A stretch of DNA of 64,000 bases from JAAYAY01 sp964563135 (lineage in GTDB: Bacteria; Planctomycetota; Planctomycetia; Pirellulales; Thermoguttaceae), in NCBI GenBank assembly GCA_964563135.1, contig CAZLWV010000007.1, forward strand, positions 1 through 64,000, read 5' to 3'. Below, one piece after another: positions 27,106 to 35,800 of the stretch. Positions within the stretch are counted from its first letter, which is position 1. The number at the start of each line of letters is the position of its first letter. Under the pieces are notes generated by a model, which saw only the letters and a list, made by a program, of their open reading frames with translations, had not been told where the DNA came from and made no database searches. The translations under genes were made by a program, and so were the position numbers.

Positions 27106-28221
27106 ATGCCTGCCGGCAAGACCCGCGTTGTCGTCGTCGATGACTCGGCGCTCATGCGCCGTATGATCAGCGACTACATCTCCCAAACCGACGACATGGA
27201 GGTCGTGGCAACCGCATCCGATGGCACCAAGGCCCTCGCGATGTGCGCCAAACACTGCCCCGACGTCGTCACCCTCGACATTCAGATGCCGCACATGGAC
27301 GGCCTGGCCACGCTCGATGCGCTCCTCCAGCAGCGGCCCGTCCCGGTGATCATGGTCAGCGCCCTCACCCAGGCCGGGGCAAATGTCACCCTCGATGCGC
27401 TCGAACGCGGGGCCCTCGACTACGTGGCAAAACCGGATCGCGGCTCCGGCGTCGAAAGGGCCCTCGGCTACGCCCTGATCCGCAAGATCCGCTCCGTTGC
27501 CGGCTCCGATGTGCAGCGCGTTCTCCGCATCCGCCGCGACCGCCGGCAGCGCCAGGCCGAGAGGACCCCTCCGCGGCCGGTCCCCACTTCCGTCATCGAA
27601 ACCGGGGCCGGAGGCCTTGCCGACAAGTGCATCGCCATCGGCATCTCCACCGGCGGCCCACCCGCACTCTCCTCCCTCTTCGAAACCTTGCGGCCCCCCA
27701 TGCCGCCCATCGTCGTCGTCCAGCATATGCCCGCCACGTTCACCGGCCCCTTCTCCAGGCGGCTCAACGGCATCTCCAAGCTGTCGGTCAAAGAGGCCGC
27801 GTCCGGCGACATCCTCCGGCCCAACCATGTGCTCATCGCCAACGGCGGCTGCCACCTCGAATTGCGGCGCCAGGGTAAACTTGTCAAGGCCCTCCTCCGC
27901 GACGGCGAACCCGTCAGCGGCCACAAGCCGTCCGCCGACGTCATGATGAAATCCGCCGCAGAAATCTACGGCCACCACTGCATGGGTATCATCATGACTG
28001 GAATGGGGCGCGACGGCGCCGACGGCTGCGGCGCCATTCGCCGACGGGGCGGCTTCGTCCTCGGACAGGACGAAGCCACCTCCGATGTCTACGGTATGAA
28101 CAAGGTCGCCTTCGTCGAAGGCCACGTCGACCGCCAGTTCAGCCTCAACGAGGCCGCCACCGTCATCACCCGCCAGGTCGCCCAGCTCTGGTGCCGATCC
28201 GCCGAACCCGCCCCGGCCTGA
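27106..28221 (+). CDS. cheB: CheB-type protein-glutamate methylesterase
   Basis: 371 residues from the ATG at 27106; the open frame extends to 27022 but without family similarity. Receiver domain: VVVVDDSALMRRM, Asp58 in VTLDIQMPHMDG, VSALTQ and DYVAKPD. The C-terminal methylesterase domain shows the catalytic triad in context: Ser in GISTGGPPAL, His in VVVQHMP and Asp in GMGRDGADG. CheB removes methyl groups from chemoreceptors. No cheA, cheR, cheW or receptor gene is near, so it may serve a chemosensory system elsewhere or act on another target. It lies in a run of phosphorylation-related genes. Confidence 0.93.
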   Translation: MPAGKTRVVVVDDSALMRRMISDYISQTDDMEVVATASDGTKALAMCAKHCPDVVTLDIQMPHMDGLATLDALLQQRPVPVIMVSALTQAGANVTLDALERGALDYVAKPDRGSGVERALGYALIRKIRSVAGSDVQRVLRIRRDRRQRQAERTPPRPVPTSVIETGAGGLADKCIAIGISTGGPPALSSLFETLRPPMPPIVVVQHMPATFTGPFSRRLNGISKLSVKEAASGDILRPNHVLIANGGCHLELRRQGKLVKALLRDGEPVSGHKPSADVMMKSAAEIYGHHCMGIIMTGMGRDGADGCGAIRRRGGFVLGQDEATSDVYGMNKVAFVEGHVDRQFSLNEAATVITRQVAQLWCRSAEPAPA

Positions 28222-28307
28222 TCCGCTCCGCCAAAACAGAGGATGCAGGCAATCCTGCCGACGATCGCAGGCACGCGAACCGTTCGGCAGACCACGGTTG
28301 CGGTCGC

Positions 28308-29035
28308 TTATTTGTACGGCTGGCTCCAGGCGGCAGGCTTCGATTGCCAGTCGTCCTGAAGATCGTCGCTCACTTTGACGATTTTGGCCCGAACGTAGAG
28401 ATCGTCCGGCTTGAGCGTGTACGAGCCCTCCGCGCCTTCGACCGTGGCCAGGACACGGCCGATGCTGTCGGAGTAGATGTCGATCTTCCGCGCCGGGCAG
28501 CGGGGACCTTCGGCCACCTCGATCACGCGGCTTGCCGGATCGTAGCCCATCTTCGTTCCGAGGAACTGAATCCGGTGTCCTGGCCGTACATCTGGCGGCC
28601 TTTCTCGAAGGTCTGTTCGAGAATCTCCTTCGGCTTTTCCGCCGCGATGTACGGAAACACCTCGCGGACATTGATGAAATTCATATGCACCTGCTGATCG
28701 TTGTGGCAGGTGCCCGTCTGCTCGTATCCGGGAATCATCAGGAACTTGCCCGGCTCGACGAACTGCTTCTCCAGTTCGGCGAAGGGCTTCAGGCGAACGT
28801 AGGTCTTGTCGCCGGCAGTGATCGTCCGCACGCAACCGTCGCCGAACTTCTCAATTGCCTCGTCAATATGTTGCTGCGTCAGTTTCGGCCAGCCGGCAGT
28901 CGGCGAAATGACTTTCCAAAGAGAAGTCTCTCCCTTGAACGCGGCCATGTCGGAAGGCGTGTTCTCGAACCCGAAACCATTAAAACGAAGTTCATCCGAC
29001 TGGAAGATATTGTGGTCGGACGGGCAGATGAAATT
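28308..29035 (-). pseudogene. PHP-domain metallohydrolase remnant with internal deletion and frameshift
   Basis: On the minus strand a frame begins after a stop at 29036-29038 with ICPSDHNIFQSDELRFNGF and continues through WPKLTQQHIDEAIEKFG and FLMIPGYEQTG to GRQMYGQDTG near 28585. Homology then resumes in another frame (FLGTKMGYDPASRVIEVAEG to SKPAAWSQPYK) and ends at 28308. SDHN and the GYEQT/VHMNFINV blocks are typical of planctomycete PHP-domain proteins, but the start and the central metal-binding part are missing. It is most simply a decayed gene with an internal deletion. Sequencing error cannot explain the lost central part. Confidence 0.7.
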
Positions 29036-29036
29036 T

Positions 29037-29414
29037 CACGAATCCAACGACTCGGGGTTTTTCAGCGACTTCTTCTCTTCTGATGCCAGCCGGCGTTCCA
29101 GTTTCTTTGGGGTCCCCGTTTTGGGCCGTCAAGTAGCAGGCGTAACGGGTGAGCATGATATCGTCGATTTCGCGCTGGCTACCGGAGCCCAGGTCGACCA
29201 TTTTGTTGACGTCAACAAAATGGTCGGCGATCGAATGGCCCGACGCTTTGCAAGCCGTTCTTGCCTTGCTGATCACGAGTGTGAAGTTGCGCCATTCGGT
29301 GTAGCCCAGCAGGTGCTGAAGGTCGCGCGCGAGCCAGTATTCGACGCCGTTTTCGGTCTGCTGGGCATGGGCCTCGAAGGTGCTGGTCAGTGTCTGGATC
29401 AGTTCAGTTTTCAT
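29037..29414 (-). pseudogene. dinD: DinD-like N-terminal fragment
   Basis: An intact start (ATG at 29414, AGGGA upstream) leads into 103 residues resembling the start of DNA-damage-inducible protein D: GVEYWLARDLQHLLGYTEWRNF, KARTACKASGHSIADHF and IMLTRYACYLTAQNGDPK. E. coli DinD has about 275 residues; here similarity stops at about 29106 and the frame runs into the PHP remnant. A different frame over 29036-29110 reads a Lys/Glu-rich peptide ending KNPESLDS. It is a truncated gene fused to other debris. A perfect 14-bp palindrome lies 40 bp upstream (29454-29467). Confidence 0.65.
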
Positions 29415-29769
29415 ATGTCGGTCCCTGTCGGCTGAGCAACTTGGTTATTGGAGGCGGTGTACACCGCTGCAACCATCTCGTTGAACTTCGACCACCGGCC
29501 TTCAGCTCGCCAGGCAAATCACGACAGCTCTGCCCCTGCCGCTGACCATCGGCGGACAAATCGCCGCACCCCACCTATCCAGGGGATACGATACTGGCAA
29601 CCGTTCCGGCAGAATGGTAATCTAAGGAGAGAGGGTTCAGCCTCAGACAGTGAGGCACGGGTAACAAGGGGGCTGCTCTTCCCTGTCGGCACAGTTTCTC
29701 CGGCATTGATTCCTCGCACGCGCAGATGGCTGATCCGTTCGGAGTTCCTCCAATCCTGTCGGGCTTCCC
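29415..29769. other. Intergenic region between dinD remnant and Ser/Thr kinase
   Basis: 355 bases without a gene. It contains the palindrome at 29454-29467 and should contain the kinase promoter, which I cannot place confidently. Confidence 0.45.
29454..29467. promoter_or_regulatory. Perfect 14-bp palindrome, possible operator
   Basis: GCGGTGTACACCGC reads the same on both strands. It sits about 40 bp before the dinD-like start codon, where a repressor site of a damage-inducible gene would be expected. LexA binding is a guess; the planctomycete box is not known to me. Confidence 0.35.
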
Positions 29770-31326
29770 ATGCCCAAGCTGACCGCAGATAGATTTCTCG
29801 AGTTGGTGGGAAAGAGCAAGCTGGTCGACCACGACCGCTGGCAGCAGTTCCTCGCCGCTCTCGGGGACCGGACCGGTTGCCAGTCCGACCCCCAGCCCGC
29901 CTCGAAGCCCGACCCGCGGCAGTTGGCCGATCAGCTTGTCGAGAAAGAGCTGCTCACCCGCTGGCAGGCCGACAAGCTCCTGGAAGGTCGCCACAAGGGT
30001 TTCGTTGTCGGAAAGTACAAGCTCCTCGGCCATCTCGGCACCGGCGGCATGAGTACCGTCTACCTGGCCGAGCATCTCCTCATGCACCGGCGCGTGGCCA
30101 TCAAGGTCCTGCCCAAGTCTCGCGGTACCGACACCGAATCCTCTTACCTCGAACGATTCCACCGCGAAGCCCAGGCCATCGCCTCTCTGGACCACGTCAA
30201 CATCGTTCGCGCGTATGATATCGACAACGAGGGGGACACGCACTACCTGGTGATGGAGTACATCAACGGGCACGATCTCAACTACATCGTGCACGAGTCG
30301 GGTCCGCTCGACTACATCACCGCCGCACGCTACACCCGCCAGGCTGCCCGGGGGCTCCATTACGCCCACTCCGTCGGCCTCATTCATCGCGACGTCAAGC
30401 CGGCCAACCTCCTGGTCGATGCCGACGGGGTCGTCAAGATTCTCGATCTCGGCCTGGCCCGGTTCATCGCCGAAGAGGAGCGGGCGTCGCTCACCGTGGC
30501 CTACGACGAAAACGTGCTCGGCACCGCCGACTACCTGGCGCCCGAACAGGCCATCGACAGCCACGGCGTCGATGCCCGCGCCGACATCTACGCCCTCGGA
30601 TGCTCCCTCTACTACTTCCTCACAGGACACCCGCCTTTCACCGAGGGGACCCTCACCCAGCGGCTGATGTCGCACCAGAAAGACCCGCCGCCGGATATCT
30701 GCAACGATCGCAAGGACGCGCCGCCGGGGCTGGTGAGAATCTGCCTGAAAATGATGGCAAAGAAGCCGACCGACCGCTACCGGAATTGCGCCGAGGTCGC
30801 CCGTGCCCTTGGCGACTGGCTGGCCGAGCAGGGGATCAACGATCCCGATCCGACCGCTTGCGGCGACGTCGGCAGTTCCTCGAGCCGCCTCCTTGTGGCC
30901 GCCGCCATAACCGCTGCCGATGCCGGCGCACCGGCCGACGGAGGTTCATCGCGGATCCGCAGGGCCCGGGCAATCGGCGAGCCTTTGCCCAACCGGGTGA
31001 CCGCCAAGGCCCTCGACCTGCCCGTCCGAACCGCCTCGTTTCTCCCCACCGCGCAGCCCCTGGGAATCGAGCTGGCCCTCGACCAGGAGTCGGCCACCGA
31101 GGGCCTGCCCATCGCCAGGTCCTACGAGCAGGACACCGAAGTCCCGATCCGGACCGCAATCGAACGATCGGCTCCGCGACAGGTGCGGGAGAAGGCCGAA
31201 GCCCCGGCCCGGCGGGCCCCCGCCTCCAAGCCCAAAGCGCACGAGCTTCCGCTCTGGGCCTGGATTGCCCTGGGCAGCAGCGCACTGGTCATTCTTCTCC
31301 TGCTGGCCAAGATCATCTTCGGCTGA
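29770..31326 (+). CDS. Membrane-anchored serine/threonine protein kinase (PknB-like)
   Basis: 518 residues. A short N-terminal region (1-80) contains LVEKELLTRWQADKLLEGR, a motif common before planctomycete kinases. The kinase domain (about 84-360) shows the glycine loop GHLGTGGMSTVYLA, VAIKVL (ATP Lys), HRDVKPANLL (catalytic loop), DLGLA replacing DFG, and APEQ. A disordered 120-residue Ala/Arg/Pro linker leads to a single C-terminal membrane helix (about 493-516), so the kinase faces the cytoplasm with almost no outside domain. No sensor domain is present. PP2C at 25.6 kb is a plausible antagonist. Confidence 0.93.
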   Translation: MPKLTADRFLELVGKSKLVDHDRWQQFLAALGDRTGCQSDPQPASKPDPRQLADQLVEKELLTRWQADKLLEGRHKGFVVGKYKLLGHLGTGGMSTVYLAEHLLMHRRVAIKVLPKSRGTDTESSYLERFHREAQAIASLDHVNIVRAYDIDNEGDTHYLVMEYINGHDLNYIVHESGPLDYITAARYTRQAARGLHYAHSVGLIHRDVKPANLLVDADGVVKILDLGLARFIAEEERASLTVAYDENVLGTADYLAPEQAIDSHGVDARADIYALGCSLYYFLTGHPPFTEGTLTQRLMSHQKDPPPDICNDRKDAPPGLVRICLKMMAKKPTDRYRNCAEVARALGDWLAEQGINDPDPTACGDVGSSSSRLLVAAAITAADAGAPADGGSSRIRRARAIGEPLPNRVTAKALDLPVRTASFLPTAQPLGIELALDQESATEGLPIARSYEQDTEVPIRTAIERSAPRQVREKAEAPARRAPASKPKAHELPLWAWIALGSSALVILLLLAKIIFG

Positions 31327-31332
31327 CTCCGA

Positions 31333-32397
31333 TCAGACGCCAGCCGCCGCCCTCTTCTCCCGACGCGATCGCTGCGCTGGCGGCCCGATCTTCTTTCCAA
31401 CCGCCTCGGCAACCCGACGAACAAGCTCCATCGTCTCCTCGAACTGCTGGAAGGTCAGCGACTGGTAGCCGTCGGAAAGCGCTTTTTCCGGATCGGGATG
31501 GACTTCGAGAATCAGCCCGTCGGCCCCCGCCGCCACCGCCGCCGCCGCGGTTCGCGGCACCAGGCTCGTGTGCCCCGTGCCGTGGCTCGGGTCGACGATC
31601 ACGGGCAGATGGGTCCGCTCGTGCAGATAGGGCACGGTGGCCACCGGCAACGTGAAGCGTGTGTGGGTCTCAAAGGTGCGGATCCCCCGTTCGCAGAGCA
31701 TCACGTTCTGATTGCCGGCGTTGAGGATGTATTCCGAGGCCAGCAGCAGCTCGTCGAGGGTCGCCGCAGCGCCCCGTTTGAGCAGCACCGGCTTGTTCAC
31801 CACGCCGACTGCCTCGAGCAGCGGATAGTTCTGCATGTTCCTCGCCCCGATCTGCAGCACATCGGCATATTTCGCCACCAGCGGAACGTCGGCCGCAGCG
31901 ATCACCTCGGTCACCACCGGCAGCCCGGTTTCCGCCCGCGCGGCCGCCAGAATCCGGAGCCCCTCTTCCTTCAGCCCCTGGAAACTGTAGGGGCTCGTTC
32001 GCGGCTTGAACGCGCCGCCCCTGAGCGCGGTGGCGCCGGCCGCCTTCACCGCCCGGGCCGTCGCCAGAGTCTGCTCCTCGCTCTCCACCGAACATGGACC
32101 GGCAATCACCCCCAGGTGGCAGTTGCCGACTGACAGCGAGCCGGTCTGCACGATCGTCCGTTCCCGTTTGACCTCCAGGCTGGCCACCTTGTAGGGAGCC
32201 AGAATCGGCACGACCTCGGCTACTCCGGGACCGCTTTCCAGCGACTGCCGGTATTCGTCTCGCTTGTCGCCGATCGCGGCAATCACCGTCCGCTCCGTGC
32301 CCTGAATCACATGCGACTTGAGGCCCAACTCTTCGACTCGCCGGATCATGTGTTCGATCTCCTCCTCCGCTGCCCCCTGTTTCATAACCACAATCAT
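31333..32397 (-). CDS. aroF: 3-deoxy-7-phosphoheptulonate synthase (DAHP synthase, AroG/KDO8P-like type)
   Basis: 354 residues. An N-terminal ferredoxin-like ACT-type regulatory extension (MIVVMKQGAAEEEIEHMIRR to about residue 70) is followed by the TIM-barrel synthase: VIAGPCSVES, RGGAFKPRTSPYSFQG, VVTEV, DVLQIGARNMQN, LLKRGAAATLDELLLA, VMLCERGIRTFE and VIVDPSHGTG. It condenses erythrose 4-phosphate and phosphoenolpyruvate in the first step of aromatic amino acid synthesis. This Thermotoga/Bacillus-like form is usually feedback-regulated through the N-terminal domain. The gene has a leader of up to about 475 bases containing a strong hairpin terminator, so attenuation is possible. It converges with the kinase (6-bp gap). 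Confidence 0.95.
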   Translation of the reverse strand: MIVVMKQGAAEEEIEHMIRRVEELGLKSHVIQGTERTVIAAIGDKRDEYRQSLESGPGVAEVVPILAPYKVASLEVKRERTIVQTGSLSVGNCHLGVIAGPCSVESEEQTLATARAVKAAGATALRGGAFKPRTSPYSFQGLKEEGLRILAAARAETGLPVVTEVIAAADVPLVAKYADVLQIGARNMQNYPLLEAVGVVNKPVLLKRGAAATLDELLLASEYILNAGNQNVMLCERGIRTFETHTRFTLPVATVPYLHERTHLPVIVDPSHGTGHTSLVPRTAAAAVAAGADGLILEVHPDPEKALSDGYQSLTFQQFEETMELVRRVAEAVGKKIGPPAQRSRREKRAAAGV

Positions 32398-32611
32398 GAC
32401 AACACCTGCTTTCTTCTTGCGTGGTCCAGAATGTCGTGTTGGTTTCTTGACTGGCCGTCACTCCGGCGGTCGCCTGCCTTCGGATCCGGCCGGTCAGGAC
32501 CGCGACCGAGCAGATCGCCCAGGGCGACTTCCGATTGCCTCGCGTTTCGGTTCGGCTCCGGCTGCGGTCCATCGTTTCCGCCCCGGCAGCACCCGGTTCC
32601 CGCAGCAAAAC

Positions 32612-32650
32612 AAAAAAAGCCCTGAGACCGGATTTCCGAGTCTCAGGGCT
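32612..32650 (-). terminator. Rho-independent terminator upstream of aroF
   Basis: An 11-bp perfect stem AGCCCTGAGAC / GTCTCAGGGCT (32618-32628, 32640-32650) is followed on the minus strand by a run of T's (32618-32612). It ends the upstream transcript 224 bp after its stop, or attenuates aroF, whose ATG is 215 bp further on. Confidence 0.8.
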
Positions 32651-32665
32651 TCTGGTGTCTTGTCA

Positions 32666-32690
32666 GTTTCTAGGATTCGAACCTACAAAC
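32666..32690 (-). other. tRNA T-arm-like hairpin (remnant)
   Basis: A 9-position stem with one mismatch closes the 7-base loop TTCGAAT on the minus strand, the classical T-loop sequence. No matching acceptor or anticodon arm can be built around it, so it is not a functional tRNA. It may be a tRNA remnant or part of an aroF leader structure. Confidence 0.3.
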
Positions 32691-32873
32691 CACCTCCGGG
32701 CCCGCGACTCGGCGGGATAAAGTAAAACCAGAAATAGTAAGCGGTGGTTCGGTTCATAGAGTCTGTTTCGGCCAGCAGGGGGCCCAAAAATTCCCCCATT
32801 CCTTCTATTTTCGTGACGCCGGCGGAAAACGCAAGGGCCAAAGAGGAAAAAACGGACGACCCGCGCATCCCGG

Positions 32874-35800
32874 TCACTTCTCCGCGCCCTTGGCAGGCGC
32901 CGCCTTCCCCCCGCCCCGCAGACCATCCAGAAACCGCTCGACTTCGGCCTGGACTCGTTGCGGTTGGAAGACGATCAGGTATCGGGATGGTTTGTCGAAC
33001 ACAACCACCCCCTTGCCGCCGTCGGCCTCCCAGGTGCCCGCCGCAATCTCTCCCCGCACCCGCTCGCTCAGGGCTCCGGCATCCTCTCCGGCGTCCAGGA
33101 GGTCGCCGATCGGATAGAACTCGCGTTCCGGATGCCCAGCGGCGGCTGCCCGGGTCGTCACCTCGACGGTCCGCTCGTCGATCGCCCGATAGTCCAATCC
33201 CAGCGGTTCGAAAAATTGCCCCAGGGCGGTTCCCAGTGGAGCCTGCGAAACCGTGAGCACCGCGGGCCAGTCGGGCCGTTTCTCCTCTTCCGCCAGCGCC
33301 AGCCAGTTCACGGCCACCTGCACCTTCGCGGCACGTCCCACTTCCTCGAGAATCCGGCCCAGTCCGGTCGGCCGGAAGAAGTTGATCGTGACCGGCTGCT
33401 CGAGGCTCGCCGCCGCCCGGGCCCGGCGCGTGGCCAGACGGAACCTCTCGGCCGGCTGACCGCTCCGCGGAGACAGCCCCCTCGCCACTCGCAGTCGCTC
33501 GCAGAACCCCAGGATCTCCAGGTGAACGGTTTCCGACTGGGTGATTTCAACCACTCCGGCATTCTCGCGAATCGTACCCCGTCCCCCGCTTCCCTCCCAG
33601 GTGCCCGCCGCAATCAAACGCGGAATCCACGACACAAGCTCCGCCGCAGACGCTGCGTCGGCCGAGATCAGGTCGGCAGCGGAATACCGCACCGTCCGCA
33701 GAGCGCCTGAAGCCTGGCCGACACCGGTAACCCAGATCTGCTCGCCGCGCACAGTCGGTTTCAAACCGCACGACGCCAGAATCGCGTCCAGAGCCTGCCC
33801 CACCGCCGTCCCGGTCAGACGCACGCTCACCGGCCTGTCCAACGAGACCCCGAGAGCCGACATCGTATCCAGATCGAACGAAACCTGCAGCAGACCGAGG
33901 TCTTCCATCGATCGGATGGCCTGTCCGAGCGGCGCGTCGGTAATCGCGATACCCGAAAGAGGCATCTGCAAACGGTCGCTGAGGGCAACCGGAGCGGGCT
34001 CGGCGGCTCCGGGTCCTTCTGCCGGTTCGGGAGCGGCAGGCTCTGCGGCCGGAGAGGCAACCGGTTCCTTCGCAGAAGGTGTTGGCTCCACCGGCCCCAG
34101 CGCGGGGGGCGGCGGCTCCACTCCAACCACCTGCCCGTCGGGCGGGGATGCGGGACTGACAGACTCGCCGCCGGCAGCGGTCGCCAATTGCTCCAGCACC
34201 GTGGGGTCAATGCTGGACGACAAGAACCGCGCCGAGCCGTCGGCCATGCCCACGCACATTCCCCCGGGCTGTCCGCTGCCAAAACCGTCTGGCCCGTTGA
34301 TGTACGGTTTGCGGGTAAACCCGCGGACGGTGGCAGGCCCGCCTGACGCCCAGGAGCCGAGTTGCCCGCTGACACCAACCGTGGCAATCGTGTTGCTCGC
34401 TCCGTCAGGAACATCGGTCAGACGACGGCTCTTCTGGTAGCCGAATATGCCCGCGCGGCGGTCGTCGCGAGGCAGATCGGCCGCATCGGCGCCGACACCG
34501 GCAACGCCCACATAATGGGTGACCGGAAATCCGGACTCCGTCTGGCGGACGGCCACTGCCGGATTCTGCACGGCGTCGAGCGTCCGCGTCGTGACCGGCC
34601 GGTTCTTCGCACTGTCCCACGAGTAGCTCGGGTTAAGATCCTGCGCCCACGGCTCGTGCCCCAGATAGGGCAGCATCGCCGTGATCCAGCTCAGCACTTT
34701 GTCGGGGGGCAAAGGTCCACTGTTGATCGCGCCCGCCGGCGCCGCCTGTTTCGCCTCATCGTAGGACACGATCGCTCGGTGGAGCCCGCTCTGGAGCGTG
34801 GCGTCGAGCTTGCCCGCCGCTCGATACCAGTCGGCCTGGATCGCATCTCGGCTGTCGGCCGCCGCGTCCGTCCACGAAGGCGAATTCTTGCCACAATCGG
34901 CGCGGAGCCAGACGCATTGACTGGCCACTTCCAGATGGGCGCTGGCCAGAGCGGCCGCAGCCCCAGTCAGGGCCAGGCGGTATCCAGCGGCCGACTCGGC
35001 GGTTGCCCCTCCCGCGCCGGCGGGAGCTGCCAGTTCGTCGAGCCGGGCGGCAAGCACCGATTTTGCCTGCGGAATCCACTGCTCCAAGGCCGCTCTCACC
35101 TTGTCGGCAACGGTCTGGCCCTCACACAGCAGCCCCACTTCCGCCAGCGCCAGGTCGGCGCGGTCAAAGCTCAACGACAAGGCCGACGGAAGACTCCAGA
35201 CGAGCCGCCATGCATCCCGCCCCGACGGCCAGACGTCGAGCCAGTCTGCCGGCATCGGCCAACCGGCTTCCGTGGCCGCCTGAAGATCCAGGGCCAGAAA
35301 AAAATCGGCGTCGGCAGGTGCCACTTCCAGAAGCGGCCGGAGCAACCCCAACTCTGCAGGCTTCCGGCCCCGCTGGACCAACTGCCGCAGAAGGCTCTCT
35401 TCGCCCGTCACGATCGTCCGCTCGTCCAGCACAACAAAGGCCCGTTGCCACGTGGGCCGCGCCAACTTTCGAAGTTGAACCCCGCCAACCTCCCCAGCCA
35501 GCACCGTGCCCGCAGCCCCAAGCCGGATCGCGCTCTGGCCTGGAGTGAGCGTGATCACCACAACCCCGGTCTCCGACCAGGTAGACAGGTCGGAAGAAGC
35601 CCAAGTCAGATGCTGAACCGCGTTGGGCTTCAGACCAAACCCCTGAAACAGCTTCTCCATGATCGCCTGCGTCACGGGAGGAACTGCCTTCAAAAGCGGG
35701 GCCAATTGGCCTGCCGCTTCGCTGCCGGCGATGTCAAGGCTCAGCACGAACTCCGGACGGTCCGGCACCCAACGGTCGTCGTACTCCGGCAGCACCGTGG

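Larger units (their letters stand above)
32398..32873 (-). other. Leader region of aroF: terminator and tRNA-like hairpin
   Basis: 476 bases between the 1222-residue mosaic gene and aroF. It holds the terminator at 32612-32650 and a T-arm-like hairpin at 32666-32690. No protein frame is credible. Confidence 0.5.

Noticed and set aside
32660..32750. A tRNA gene on the minus strand
   Set aside because: A T-loop and T-stem are present but no acceptor, D or anticodon arms can be paired around them.
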